A stretch of DNA of 64,000 nt from Candidatus Poribacteria bacterium (GCA_022824265.1 JAJEAG010000098.1:1-64000), one strand, 5' to 3'; positions 8,100-17,691 are shown, counted from the first letter of the stretch. Notes: generated from the sequence alone by a model not told the origin. Made by a program: numbers and translations.

Positions 8100-9740
8100 C
8101 TATTTTTCTTTGATTTTCGTTAAGGTCTGTCGCAATGTTGATCTTTTGGGATCCATCCTAATGGCAGCATTTATAGCGTTTAATGCCTTTTCATGTTCCC
8201 CCGCATGATGGTAAGCTAAGGCAAGTGTTTCCAAGTATTGAGGGGTAGGGACTAACTTAACTGCTTTTTCAGACAATGTAATTATATCCTGCGGGTTAAC
8301 ATTATCAGGAAGTTGTGAGGTTAAGGTTTGTTGTGATTTCGATATAACATCAAGGTAAAGTCTTGCTAATCCATTTAATGCGTAATGTGCTTCACTGTCT
8401 AAGGTTAATGTTTCCTGATATGCCAGAAGTGCTTTGCTAATTTCACCACGGTGGTGATGTATTGATGCAATTCTACCTTTGGCTATTGCCAACGACGGAT
8501 CGTATTTTAAGGATGTGGAATATTCAGCAAATGCTTCATCAAATCGTCCCTGATAATGGTAAACCGCTCCTAATCCAGCGTGAAGCACCGCTTGTTTAGG
8601 TTCAACGGCAAGTCCTTCAAGATAAGACTGTTCTGATTCTTTTAGTCTGTTTGACCTAAAGTATAATTGCCCAAGTTTATAATGTGCTGCTGTGTATTTG
8701 GGATTTATTTGTATTGCTACTAAAAACGCATCAATTGCTTCATCAAATTTCTTATATTTTTCATAAGTAAGTCCCAGTTGGTAGTGTTTCAGTGGGTTGC
8801 TCGGTTCAATAATAATTGCCTGTTCACGATTGTCAATTTCTCGCGCAATATTGTTTAAGTGCTGATATGTTGCCATAGCCTTAGTGCCTTCTTCAACCTG
8901 TTTCAGTCTAAACAGTGCTTGGGCAAGATTGTAATAGGCACCTATATGGTCTGACTGTTGGGTAATAACAGTTCGGAAAATATCAGCGGCACGTTGATAT
9001 TCTCGCTTTTTTGTGTGGACTAAACCGAGACTATAATGCGCTGCAGTAAAATTGGGATCAAACTTTACCGCTTTTTCCAAATACAGAAGAGCTTTATCAA
9101 GGTCTCCTTGCTGTAGATAGATCGCGCCCAAGTTACCATTAGCCATAGTTAGTTCTGGCTTGATGGTTAAAGCACGTTTGTAGTAGTGAATTGCTTGGTC
9201 CAGTTGTTGAATTGATTCATAACAGGAGGCGAGATTTGTAATTGCTTCAGCAAGATTCGGAGATATGCTTAGACTCGTCTGATAGGTATCAATTGCTTTC
9301 TGAAACTGGTTATCATGCTGATAGGCATAAGCAAGACCAAGCCATACGTTAACAACATTAGGATATTTTGTGGTTAGTGTATGGTAGAGTTCAATTGCCT
9401 TGTCAAACCGAGAAGATTTTGTGTAGAGAAGGGCAAGATTTGTTTCAACTTGTAACAATCCTGGAGATAATTGCAGCGCATGTTTAAGGGAGGTTTCAGC
9501 CTTGTTGTATTCACCAAGGTGGAGGTGTATTGTACCTAATGCAGCGTGTGCTTTAGCGAAATTTGGATTATGTTCAATGGATTTCTGAAAACTTTGTAGT
9601 GCTTTTGCATATTCACCTTTACGAACTTCCTGCATACCACGCGTATAAAAATCTATTGAAATTTGCGATGAATGAACAGAAACATTGCCACAAAAATAAA
9701 GGCAAAGAATAATAACAAACGAGTGACGTTTTAACAACAT
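8100..9740 (-). CDS. Exported TPR-repeat protein
   Basis: A 546-residue protein of about 13-14 consecutive 34-residue tetratricopeptide repeats with the usual A-x-x-x-Y/G-x-A-x-x-x-P spacing (for example YKRALTIKPELTMANGNLGAIYLQQGDLDKALLYLEKAV split across repeats). The start at 9740 gives a hydrophobic signal sequence (LLKRHSFVIILCLYFCG), follows GAGGA, and sits 5 nt after the upstream stop; a start at 9776 would overlap that gene. TPR superhelices are protein-binding scaffolds, so this is likely a periplasmic or surface partner of the neighbouring CRTAC1 and SUMF1-type proteins. No enzymatic domain seen. Confidence 0.9.
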   Translation of the reverse strand: MLLKRHSFVIILCLYFCGNVSVHSSQISIDFYTRGMQEVRKGEYAKALQSFQKSIEHNPNFAKAHAALGTIHLHLGEYNKAETSLKHALQLSPGLLQVETNLALLYTKSSRFDKAIELYHTLTTKYPNVVNVWLGLAYAYQHDNQFQKAIDTYQTSLSISPNLAEAITNLASCYESIQQLDQAIHYYKRALTIKPELTMANGNLGAIYLQQGDLDKALLYLEKAVKFDPNFTAAHYSLGLVHTKKREYQRAADIFRTVITQQSDHIGAYYNLAQALFRLKQVEEGTKAMATYQHLNNIAREIDNREQAIIIEPSNPLKHYQLGLTYEKYKKFDEAIDAFLVAIQINPKYTAAHYKLGQLYFRSNRLKESEQSYLEGLAVEPKQAVLHAGLGAVYHYQGRFDEAFAEYSTSLKYDPSLAIAKGRIASIHHHRGEISKALLAYQETLTLDSEAHYALNGLARLYLDVISKSQQTLTSQLPDNVNPQDIITLSEKAVKLVPTPQYLETLALAYHHAGEHEKALNAINAAIRMDPKRSTLRQTLTKIKEK

Positions 9741-9745
9741 GGCAA

Positions 9746-10615
9746 TCAGTCCTCGGAAGGAGTGTCCATTACACAACGAAAGCCACGTAAGAGTGAACCA
9801 GGGTTACCACCAAATCGATTTGCACATCGTGTGAAATCTAAATTTTCTGCCCATCCACCACCTTTGAGAACATGACCGTCGCCTGTTTCTGGTCCCATAG
9901 GATTAGCATTCGGAGCGTAATCATAATAATCTGGATCATACAAGTCAGAAACCCATTCCCATAGGTTACCCGCCATATCATGAGCACCATAGGGACTTGC
10001 TCCTTGTGGAAATTGTCCAATTGGAGCAGTTAATTTATAGCCGTCAATTAATCCAGTACCATCATTTCCACTAAGTTTTGTAGCATCCCACTCATTACCC
10101 CAGGGCCAGATGCGTCCATCTGTCCCGCGTGCAGCTTTTTCCCATTCTGCCTCAGTCGGTAATCTTTTCCCTGCCCAATTTGCGTAAGCGACAGCATCTG
10201 TCCATTCTAATACTACAGCAGGCAGGTCTGCATCGTTATGAGGCGGATAATCTAAATATTTATTGGGTTTGTATCCGGTATCTGTTAGAAACTGTTTGAA
10301 TTGTTTATTGGTGACCTCAAATTGATCAATGTAGAATGCATCTAAGTATACTGTCCGTTGTGGACGTTCATTGTCAAATCGGGAGATGTTTCTGAGTGGA
10401 AATATTTCTTTATAATACTCTATATCAGCATCGCTGGTACCCATTAAAAAATCACCTGCTGGAACAAAAACCATTACACTTCCATCTTTAGGTGAGGTAA
10501 TGGTCTTTACAGGTGATGGTTTAACAGGTTGTGAATCCATTCTCTCACCACATGCAAAGACAAGTAGTAAGAGAATGGAATGAATAACAATGAAACAAAA
10601 TTGCTTATGTTTCAT
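9746..10615 (-). CDS. FGE-sulfatase (SUMF1)-fold lipoprotein lacking the catalytic cysteines
   Basis: A 289-residue lipoprotein with lipobox LVFAC (Cys22). Residues about 46-285 are a complete formylglycine-generating-enzyme/SUMF1 fold: MVFVPAGDFLMGT, DAFYIDQFEVTNKQF, RLPTEAEWEKAARG, PWGNEWD, DMAGNLWEWVSD, VLKGGGW and GFRCV. True FGE carries two copper-binding cysteines two and seven residues after the Trp of GGSW; here those positions are Glu257 and Thr262. It therefore should not activate sulfatases and more likely acts as a binding or structural domain, as in many bacterial SUMF1 proteins. The gene lies 5 nt from both operon neighbours. Confidence 0.9.
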   Translation of the reverse strand: MKHKQFCFIVIHSILLLLVFACGERMDSQPVKPSPVKTITSPKDGSVMVFVPAGDFLMGTSDADIEYYKEIFPLRNISRFDNERPQRTVYLDAFYIDQFEVTNKQFKQFLTDTGYKPNKYLDYPPHNDADLPAVVLEWTDAVAYANWAGKRLPTEAEWEKAARGTDGRIWPWGNEWDATKLSGNDGTGLIDGYKLTAPIGQFPQGASPYGAHDMAGNLWEWVSDLYDPDYYDYAPNANPMGPETGDGHVLKGGGWAENLDFTRCANRFGGNPGSLLRGFRCVMDTPSED

Positions 10616-10620
10616 TAACT

Positions 10621-11427
10621 TTATCTAACTGCTTTCAAGTCACCCCAGGTTGTTGATAACTTTCCTTCAGGTTGAACTGCGGTAGCATTTGCCATGAGCC
10701 AGATGATAATTTCAGCAGCGACTGCACCTTTTGGTTCATCACCGTTTGCAGTCTGTATAACTGGAATCAATCTACCGCGGTCTCCATCTCGCACAATAAT
10801 TGGGTCAGCACGTGTACCCGCTTCATTTTGTGCAAGTGATACCTCTACTTCCCAATTATCAGCAAGTTGATCAATGTGGAAGGGACGGTCAGATTGGAAT
10901 TCTGGTAGACTTGGAGCAATCTCTTTTCCTTTCTCAGTCACTATCATCGGTGTATTATCATCCCACATGACGATACCAGGAATATCCATCATATTTTCTA
11001 ACCCACCGACTTCATTGCGTGCTTGTAATCCCCAGAACATATAATCAGCGTGGTTGATGAATGCATCACCGTCTGTCGTTTCAATGAACAATTCCGCAAT
11101 GGAACCGTCAGGTTGTGTGTTGCCTTGTGGATAAATAGTTGGTGGTAAATCACCATATAACACACAGATATCCAAACCGTTGTCACCAGACACATCTTCC
11201 ATCCAACTCGCAACAGCGTCCATATCGCCATCACTATCATACAAAGTATTTTTAATACCTGCATCATTTAGCATGTCAATACAGATTTGTGCCTGCGCGT
11301 CTGCGGCATCCTTACTAATCCATTGAACAGTACCAGTGTAGATAATCACTTCACCTGCAGCAAACACTTGTGTAACGGGTAGTGCTAATAAAGCAATTAA
11401 CGTCGTGAAAATAACGACATTTCTCAT
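10621..11427 (-). CDS. Secreted protein of unnamed family with KLxTTW tag (copy B)
   Basis: A 268-residue exported protein with signal peptide ending near AFA (residue 23). The mature part shows an alternating alpha/beta pattern (VIIYTGTVQWIS, ICVLYGDLPPTIYPQGN, LIPVIQTANGDEPKGAV) that could be a ThuA/glutamine-amidotransferase-like Rossmann fold, but I see no catalytic triad, so I give no function. It ends AVQPEGKLSTTWGDLK, the tag shared with the LamG proteins. A close paralogue lies 4 nt upstream; shared blocks include YPQGN, FWGLQARNE and MMDIPGIV. Second gene of the five-gene operon. Confidence 0.85.
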   Translation of the reverse strand: MRNVVIFTTLIALLALPVTQVFAAGEVIIYTGTVQWISKDAADAQAQICIDMLNDAGIKNTLYDSDGDMDAVASWMEDVSGDNGLDICVLYGDLPPTIYPQGNTQPDGSIAELFIETTDGDAFINHADYMFWGLQARNEVGGLENMMDIPGIVMWDDNTPMIVTEKGKEIAPSLPEFQSDRPFHIDQLADNWEVEVSLAQNEAGTRADPIIVRDGDRGRLIPVIQTANGDEPKGAVAAEIIIWLMANATAVQPEGKLSTTWGDLKAVR

Positions 11428-11431
11428 TAAT

Positions 11432-12256
11432 TTACCTCCTTGATTTTATATCACCCCATAATGTGGGGAGTTTATTTGCGGGGTCAACCGCTTGAGCACC
11501 TACAGCTTCAATATAGTAATTCAGAATAATCTCGGCGAACACTTCACCCTTCGGATCATCTTGATTTGCAGTCTGATATACTTGGATGAGTCGTGCTTCG
11601 GTTTTTGTATTTCGAAGAATACATGGATCACACCGAGTTGATCCTTTTGCTTCTCCGGTATTTGTTGCAAAGGCAATTTCCAATTCCCAATCATTTGCTA
11701 ATTGGTCAACGTGGAAAGGACGATCAACCGCGTAATCTTTGAGCGTTGGTGTGAATTCCTTTCCTTCAGGTGTGACCTTCATTGGGGTATCGTCATCCCA
11801 TTGTACAATTCCAGGGATATCCATCATATTTTGGAGTCCACCGGCTTCATTGCGTGCTTGTAGTCCCCAGAAAAAATAATCAGCAGTATTAGCAAAAGTG
11901 TTTCCTGCATCAAGGAACTCCTCGGCAACAGAACCGTCAGGTTTAGCATTACCTTGAGGGTAAATTACAGGTGGAATATCACCAAACAAGACAATAATAT
12001 GATTTTCCTTTTTCTTAGTATGATTTTTTGTCCATTCTTCTAATGCGCCGGCACCCTCATTAACTACCTCACCGATGCCATTTTTTCCCGTGATCATATC
12101 AATCAGAATATCAGCCTCAGCTTGTGCAGCTGCTTGACCAATCCACTGTGTAGTCTCTGTGTAAACGAAAACATCCACTTGAGCATCAGCGTTAGGTATA
12201 CAGAACATTATCGCAATAGTGCACAAAACGCATATAACAGTAATAACAATCTTCAT
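11432..12256 (-). CDS. Secreted protein of unnamed family with KLxTLW tag (copy A)
   Basis: First gene of the operon, 274 residues, paralogue of the next gene. Signal peptide in residues 1-25 (cleavage after ADA). Shared blocks with its partner are IPPVIYPQGN, DYFFWGLQARNE, MMDIPGIVQWDD, DRPFHVDQLA and QTANQDDPKGEV. It has an extra Cys pair (RCDPC) absent from the partner. The C-terminus AVDPANKLPTLWGDIK is a slightly diverged form of the common tag (T-L-W for T-T-W). A strong AGGAGG site precedes the ATG by about 10 nt. Function unknown; a possible ThuA-like fold is only a weak impression. Confidence 0.85.
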   Translation of the reverse strand: MKIVITVICVLCTIAIMFCIPNADAQVDVFVYTETTQWIGQAAAQAEADILIDMITGKNGIGEVVNEGAGALEEWTKNHTKKKENHIIVLFGDIPPVIYPQGNAKPDGSVAEEFLDAGNTFANTADYFFWGLQARNEAGGLQNMMDIPGIVQWDDDTPMKVTPEGKEFTPTLKDYAVDRPFHVDQLANDWELEIAFATNTGEAKGSTRCDPCILRNTKTEARLIQVYQTANQDDPKGEVFAEIILNYYIEAVGAQAVDPANKLPTLWGDIKSRR

Positions 12257-12643
12257 AATATAACGAATCCTCCTAATAATAGTTAAATTTATTTTATATA
12301 TCTCTTACAATTGCAATCTATGATGTGGTCTTTAATACCATACTGACTTACTTAAGAATATGTGGAGAAATTGGGTGGGAATCTGAAAGGCAATCTAAAA
12401 TTCCTTAATCATCAAATCAATTTTACGAATAATACGGACTCCCCAATTTCTGCACATTTCGTATCTTAAAGAATATCAGATTTTCTCATCGCAACTATCA
12501 TACAAAATTGTCATAAAATAGTCAAATATTTTTCTTTTTTCTGTAGATACAGGACTGTATATGAGAATACGGACGAGGAGACCTCGCCCTACGGAATGTC
12601 CGAGACGCGATGAATTGCGAGACTGCAAGCAGGAATCAACTGA
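12257..12643. other. Intergenic stretch upstream of the five-gene operon
   Basis: A 387-bp gap between two minus-strand transcription units. It holds the AGGAGG site of the operon, an AT-rich promoter-like zone with no convincing -35/-10 pair, a T-rich tract near 12526-12540, and one dispersed repeat unit at 12571-12592. Next to that repeat is GAATTGCGAGACTGCAAGC (12612-12630), which resembles units at 37329 and 37450. No gene seen. Confidence 0.6.
12571..12592 (+). repeat. Small palindromic intergenic repeat (CCTAC family)
   Basis: Imperfect palindrome of the form GG-x-CGAGGAGACCTCG-CCCTAC. The same pattern, a GC-rich hairpin ending CCTAC, recurs at 14723, 37377 and, as a diverged form, near 37284 and 49429. 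REP-like dispersed element. Confidence 0.6.
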
Positions 12644-13612
12644 TTATTCTGAAGGCTCTGAGGTTAAAGATAGAAATAATTCCTCTAAACTCATCTCATC
12701 TGTGCGTAACTCAAGCATATCCCACCCAGAATTAACAACAGTTTTTGCGACTTCTGGACGGACATCTGTATCCATATCATAACGAATAAGATATGTATCA
12801 TGAACATTTTCAGTGGAATGTTCTACACCAAGAACATTTGGTATATTTCTTAGTGTTTCAATTATTGTTTCAGGTTGTCCGCCAGATAACGCAAGTGAAA
12901 GTGTTTTGTAGGCAGCATCAATTCGGTCTTCATTATGTGTGTGACTTGGAACAGCGTGTCCGTTGGATAATGAGACATCACCAGTAATTTTACCATTGCT
13001 GATAATTAGCAACCTTTCACACGTCAGGCTTGCTTCGGGTAGGATGTGGGTGCTGAAGAGAATAGTTCGCTCTTTGCCAAGTGATTTAATCAACTCACGG
13101 ATTTCAACGATTTGTCGTGGATCTAAACCTGATGTGGGTTCATCGAGGATTAGAACTTCTGGATCATGTATGAGTGCTTGTGCTAAACCTACGCGTTGTC
13201 TGAAGCCACGTGACAACTGTCCAATAATTTGATGCCGTCGTTCTAATAGACCGCACGACTCAATAGCAACATCTAATCGTTCCTTTATTTGTTTGCGTGG
13301 AACACTTCGGATTTTTGCCATGTAAGAAAGATATTTTGTTACTGTCATTTCATTGTAAAGTGGAATATTCTCTGGGAGATAACCGATCCGTTTACGGACT
13401 TCGCGCGATTCCTTGAATACATCGTATCCCGCAACAGTGGCAGTTCCTTTACTTGCTGGCATAAAGCAGGTCAAAATCCGCATCGTGGTAGTTTTCCCCG
13501 CACCATTTGGACCCAGAAAACCAACGATTTGTCCTTTGTCTACTCTAAAGGATATATCCTTGAGTGCTTGAAATGGACCGTAGTTTTTTGATAAGTTATT
13601 GACTTCAATCAT
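12644..13612 (-). CDS. ABC transporter ATP-binding protein (GldA/multidrug-type)
   Basis: A 322-residue cytoplasmic ATPase. Walker A GPNGAGKT at 34-41, signature LSRGF at 133-137 (Arg in place of the first Gly of LSGG), Walker B VLILDE at 153-158, and the H-loop in FSTHIL. The C-terminal 100 residues resemble the extension of GldA/CcmA-type ATPases of gliding and drug-export systems and end SLEELFLSLT. No permease gene is adjacent; the downstream side is intergenic, so the partner must be encoded elsewhere. The start MIEVNNLSK is the usual one for the family. Confidence 0.9.
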   Translation of the reverse strand: MIEVNNLSKNYGPFQALKDISFRVDKGQIVGFLGPNGAGKTTTMRILTCFMPASKGTATVAGYDVFKESREVRKRIGYLPENIPLYNEMTVTKYLSYMAKIRSVPRKQIKERLDVAIESCGLLERRHQIIGQLSRGFRQRVGLAQALIHDPEVLILDEPTSGLDPRQIVEIRELIKSLGKERTILFSTHILPEASLTCERLLIISNGKITGDVSLSNGHAVPSHTHNEDRIDAAYKTLSLALSGGQPETIIETLRNIPNVLGVEHSTENVHDTYLIRYDMDTDVRPEVAKTVVNSGWDMLELRTDEMSLEELFLSLTSEPSE

Positions 13613-13673
13613 GATTTCTATTGGTTTAGTTTTTGGGAAATGATAACAGCAGATGATGGTGAGACTTTATGGT

Positions 13674-14567
13674 TTAATCAACGTGATCGCTACTATTCCT
13701 CGGGATAGTAAATTCCAGATCTCTGGGACGACCAGATAGATACAAATTGTTATCGGGATTAACACTTTCGGATTCCGCAAGCACTTCAGGTAAATCAACT
13801 GGTACAGATTTAACCTCAATTCTATCTGGGTACACAAAGACCTGTCGCCACATCATCGGATAGCATATAATACCAGATGTGACAATACACAACAAACCTT
13901 GTTCTCTAAAGACGCGGTTGAGATGTAAATGTCCACAAAAGAACGCTAAAATCTGTTTTTCAAAAGGTGCGGCGATTTCAATGATTTCAGCTGAATTTGC
14001 AATCCGAGAACCAACCCCTTGAAACTCTACGCTTGGGAATGGCAGTTGATGTGAAAAAAAGATTATTTCCTCACCATAATCAGCTGCTTTTTTCATTTCA
14101 CGTTCTACCCAAGCAAGTTGATTCGTACTGATATATCCATGGGTTAAATCTTTGGGAACTTCTTGTGCATCGAGCAAAATAAAACGGATATTGTCTTTAA
14201 CAAAACAGGTTGACCCCATACCATTTATACCGAACCGTTCTATATATGCGTCTTTAGATCCAGTTTCTGGATCAAGATCATGGTTGCCTGGGATATGATA
14301 ACATGGCATATTCAAACGTTCACTTAGCATTAGAGCAGCATGCAATGATGCGACATATTCTTCTGCCGACATATCAAAACTATTCCCACCACAGACTATA
14401 TCTCCCCCATGAACAACAAAATCGGGCTCAAATGCGTTTAGTTGTTCAATCAGTTTTTCATAGAGTGCCAAACTGTTTAATTGCTGTTGTAACCCACTTG
14501 CATAGTTTTGAGTTGCATTGAGGTAAAGATGTGTATCAGTTATAAATGCGAACTTGAAAGGTGTCAT
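13674..14567 (-). CDS. Calcineurin-like metallophosphoesterase
   Basis: A 297-residue soluble enzyme with all five metal motifs of the superfamily: DTH near 11-13, GGD near 55-57, GNHD near 95, SHQ in FFSHQLPF, and GHLH in FFCGHLHLNR. These coordinate a two-metal centre that hydrolyses phosphomono- or diesters. The layout resembles the CpdA/3',5'-cyclic-AMP phosphodiesterase class, but substrate cannot be assigned. No signal peptide. It precedes a palindromic repeat and a sulfatase on the same strand. Confidence 0.88.
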   Translation of the reverse strand: MTPFKFAFITDTHLYLNATQNYASGLQQQLNSLALYEKLIEQLNAFEPDFVVHGGDIVCGGNSFDMSAEEYVASLHAALMLSERLNMPCYHIPGNHDLDPETGSKDAYIERFGINGMGSTCFVKDNIRFILLDAQEVPKDLTHGYISTNQLAWVEREMKKAADYGEEIIFFSHQLPFPSVEFQGVGSRIANSAEIIEIAAPFEKQILAFFCGHLHLNRVFREQGLLCIVTSGIICYPMMWRQVFVYPDRIEVKSVPVDLPEVLAESESVNPDNNLYLSGRPRDLEFTIPRNSSDHVD

Positions 14568-14627
14568 TTCATAACTCGTTTTCTTAGATTTTTGATATTA
14601 ATAGACAAACCTGTTACTACAGTCTAT

Positions 14628-14759
14628 CTCATAAATCGTTTACTTGATCTCTTACAGAAAATCACATCTTCATCGTAGGGGTGAGGTTTCCTCGCCCTCA
14701 GATAGAAAAGGTACTTCTAATCGGGCGGGGAGACCCCGCCCCTACAAGTGATTTATGAG
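14628..14759. repeat. 132-bp nested inverted repeat element
   Basis: Outer arms CTCATAAATC (14628-14637) and GATTTATGAG (14750-14759) enclose two inner palindromes that are inverted copies of one another: GTAGGGGTGAGG...CTCGCCC (14675-14697) and GGGCGGGGAGACCCC...CCTAC (14723-14745). The whole element can fold as a cruciform. It lies between the sulfatase and metallophosphoesterase genes and belongs to the CCTAC repeat family. Confidence 0.7.
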
Positions 14760-14768
14760 GACGCGCTA

Positions 14769-16115
14769 CTATTTGACATAACCTGTTGTTCCGTTGCGTT
14801 CTTCCTTATGTGCTTCCCAGTAATTTTCTATACCTTGTCGCCATGTTTGTGCCGCTTCTGTGAGTTCAGTTGTGATTTCAGGATATTCATCCTTCAAATT
14901 TGTCGTTTCACCCATATCAGTTTCAAGGTTTGCAAGGTGAACATCATCTTCGGGCGGTGCACCTTCAACCAATCGACCATTCAGGACTAATTTCCACTTG
15001 TCTCTTCTCATGGCAGTCTGGTCTCCCATCTCCCAAAAAATATCAGTGTGCGGAGAGAATTGACCATCACATACCATCGGGATTAAGTCTAATCCATCAA
15101 GTTCATATTTGGATAGATCCGCTTCGGCAGCGGATAGAAACGTTGGAAAAACATCCATTGCTGCACCGATCAGACTTAACACGTTACCAGGAGGTATCTC
15201 TTTAGGCCAATGCATAATTCCTGGAGAACGGATTCCTCCTTCATATAAACTGAATTTATGTCCTTTCAATTTACCAGCACTGCCACCGTAGTATGGATCT
15301 TGTGTGCCATCTAACCAATTTCTTGTTTCACGTGAGGGTCCATTGTCACTCTGGAAATAGGAGAAGGTATTTTCTGCAACACCCAATCGTTCAAGTTCAG
15401 CGAAAATCTGACCAACGCTATCGTCAACAGCACTTAACATCGCAGCCATAATCTGTCTGTCCCAAGGTAGATTTGGAAACCTATCAACATATTCTTGTGG
15501 TGCATGCATCGGGTAGTGTGGTGCATTGTATGGCACATACAGGAAAAACGGCTTATTTTGCTCAACTGCTTTTCGGATATATCTTACAGCATATTCTGTT
15601 ATCAACTCCGTAAAGTATTCACCGTTTCTGTATATTTCCTCTCCGTTTTCCCATAGGTCGTGTGTCTGGTCAAAATCGGGTCGTCCTAAAGCCCAATAAA
15701 AGATGTGAGAATAGAAATCAATACAACCTGCTAAAAATCCAAACCAATCGTCAAACCCGTGATCCTCTGGACGTGAACCCTCAGCAAGTCCAAGATGCCA
15801 TTTTCCCGACATCGCAGTGTAATAACCGAGTTCCTTAAGCGCAGTTGCAATCGTAGGGACGGAAGGTGGTAATCCAGTCGCTGTTCGGTGTCCTGCTAAG
15901 ATAGAACGAACTCCTGCATGACACGGATACCGTCCTGTTAATAACGCTGCACGAGATGGAGAACAGACAGGTGAATTGGAGTACCAATCTGTAAAACGCA
16001 TACCTTCAGATGCCATTCTATCCAGATGCGGAGTTCTGAAATCTGTAGCACCCATACAGGAAAGGTCACCATAGCCTTGGTCATCGGTTAAAAAAATGAT
16101 AAAATTAGGTTGCAT
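14769..16115 (-). CDS. Type I sulfatase (GALNS/arylsulfatase-like)
   Basis: A 448-residue alkaline-phosphatase-superfamily sulfatase. The N-terminal metal site is FLTDDQGYGD (D11, D12). The modified-cysteine motif is C51-S-P-S-R followed by AALLTGRYP, so it needs conversion of Cys51 to formylglycine. SGKWHLG holds the Lys/His of the second signature and FQSDNGP further metal ligands. No signal peptide is visible from the chosen ATG, which is unusual for a polysaccharide sulfatase. The best guess is hydrolysis of a sulfate ester on a sugar; the substrate is unknown. The FGE-like gene in the window lacks the catalytic residues, so maturation must be done elsewhere. Confidence 0.92.
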   Translation of the reverse strand: MQPNFIIFLTDDQGYGDLSCMGATDFRTPHLDRMASEGMRFTDWYSNSPVCSPSRAALLTGRYPCHAGVRSILAGHRTATGLPPSVPTIATALKELGYYTAMSGKWHLGLAEGSRPEDHGFDDWFGFLAGCIDFYSHIFYWALGRPDFDQTHDLWENGEEIYRNGEYFTELITEYAVRYIRKAVEQNKPFFLYVPYNAPHYPMHAPQEYVDRFPNLPWDRQIMAAMLSAVDDSVGQIFAELERLGVAENTFSYFQSDNGPSRETRNWLDGTQDPYYGGSAGKLKGHKFSLYEGGIRSPGIMHWPKEIPPGNVLSLIGAAMDVFPTFLSAAEADLSKYELDGLDLIPMVCDGQFSPHTDIFWEMGDQTAMRRDKWKLVLNGRLVEGAPPEDDVHLANLETDMGETTNLKDEYPEITTELTEAAQTWRQGIENYWEAHKEERNGTTGYVK

Positions 16116-16152
16116 CGTTCTCCTCTATCTCAGGTGACATTCACCAGCATTG

Positions 16153-17691
16153 TTATTTCTTCCAAAAACTCCGATCTAAACTCCGATATTGTATTGCTTC
16201 AGAGACATGAACTGCTTCTATATTTGGGTTTTCATCAAGGTCTGCAATGGTTCGTGATACTTTCAAAATTCGGTCATACGCTCTTGCACTTAACCCTAAC
16301 TGATTGATTGCAACACGAAGCAAATCCTGTGCTTGTGTTTCAATTTTACAGTATTCCCGAATCTGTTTAGATTCCATATTTGCGTTAGCGTGTATTGAAG
16401 TTCCATCAAAACGTTGATGTTGTAAACGACGGGCTGCTTCCACCCGTTTACGAACAATAGGTGACGCTTCTCCTTTTACCTCTGCTGAGAGTTCTGCATA
16501 TTTTACCGCTGGCACTTCAACTTGTATATCAATCCTATCTAACAGTGGACCAGATATGCGGGAAACATACGTCTGAATCTGTTTGTGTGTGCATTTACAC
16601 TCTCTATTTGGATCACTAAAGAAACCACAGGGACAAGGATTCATCGCTGCGACTAACATGAAGTTTGCTGGATATGTAAGTGATGCAGCAGCCCTTGAAA
16701 TCGTCACATGTCCATCTTCTAATGGTTGTCGCATGACTTCAAGCACGTTCCTACGAAATTCAGGAAGTTCGTCAAGGAAAAGCACACCATTATGTGAGAG
16801 ACTCACCTCTCCTGGACGAGGAACATTCCCTCCACCGATTAATCCTGCGTCAGAAATCGTATGATGCGGTGACCGAAACGGACGCGTTGTAACTAAAGGT
16901 GTATCACTTGGTAGTATACCAACTATACTTTGAATTTTCGTAGTTTCCAGTGATTCATCCGTTGACAACTTCGGTAGGATTGAAGGAATCCGTTTAGCAA
17001 TCATTGTTTTACCGGACCCAGGTGGTCCGATCATTATTAGATTGTGTCCTCCTGCTGCAGCTACTTCAACGGCGCGTTTTACATGTTCTTGTCCCTTAAC
17101 ATCAATTAAATCAAGATATGTCTGTGTCTCTTCTGTATTTACTGCGGTACTAATTGTAAAGGTTTCTGGAGCGATTTCTTTTGCGGAATTTAGGAAAGCA
17201 GCAGTATCTGACAAACTTTCAACAGGGAAAACATTCAATTCTTCAACAATTGCTGCTTCTTTTGCATTTGCTGCCGGTAGAATCAAGTGCTTTATTCCAT
17301 TCTGTTTTGCTGCTATTGCGATTGGCAGTCCTCCCTGTATGCTCCGAATAGTACCATCAAGAGCAAGTTCACCTAAAACTATAGTACTTTCAAGGTTCGC
17401 TAAATCCACTTGATTCGTGGCTGCCATAACACCGATTGCAATAGGGAGATCAAATGCAGAACCCGTTTTCCGAATATCAGCAGGAGCTAAATTGGCAGTA
17501 ATTCTGCTGGGTGGAAAGTAAAACCCAGAATTTTTAATTGCAGCTATAACCCTATCTCTACTCTCCTTGATAGCACTGTCCGGTAACCCAACTGTGCTGA
17601 ATGCAGGCAAACCATCTGAAACATCCACCTCTACCTTTACAACATAAGCATCAATTCCCAACACCGCGCTACTGAGAACAGTTGCAAGCAT
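16153..17691 (-). CDS. comM: ComM/YifB-type Mg-chelatase-like AAA ATPase
   Basis: A 512-residue protein with the family's three parts: N-terminal Lon-protease-like fold domain ([20 protein letters not shown]), central AAA core with Walker A GPPGSGKT and Walker [11 protein letters not shown], and the C-terminal ChlI helical domain ([18 protein letters not shown]). A Cys cluster (NPCPCGFF then ECKCT) lies in the core, typical of YifB. In Vibrio ComM acts as a hexameric branch-migration helicase for natural transformation; the same role here is by family only. Length is normal. Confidence 0.95.
   Translation of the reverse strand: MLATVLSSAVLGIDAYVVKVEVDVSDGLPAFSTVGLPDSAIKESRDRVIAAIKNSGFYFPPSRITANLAPADIRKTGSAFDLPIAIGVMAATNQVDLANLESTIVLGELALDGTIRSIQGGLPIAIAAKQNGIKHLILPAANAKEAAIVEELNVFPVESLSDTAAFLNSAKEIAPETFTISTAVNTEETQTYLDLIDVKGQEHVKRAVEVAAAGGHNLIMIGPPGSGKTMIAKRIPSILPKLSTDESLETTKIQSIVGILPSDTPLVTTRPFRSPHHTISDAGLIGGGNVPRPGEVSLSHNGVLFLDELPEFRRNVLEVMRQPLEDGHVTISRAAASLTYPANFMLVAAMNPCPCGFFSDPNRECKCTHKQIQTYVSRISGPLLDRIDIQVEVPAVKYAELSAEVKGEASPIVRKRVEAARRLQHQRFDGTSIHANANMESKQIREYCKIETQAQDLLRVAINQLGLSARAYDRILKVSRTIADLDENPNIEAVHVSEAIQYRSLDRSFWKK

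Noticed and set aside
9746-10615. Calling this a sulfatase-activating FGE
   Set aside because: Both catalytic cysteines are replaced (Glu257, Thr262).
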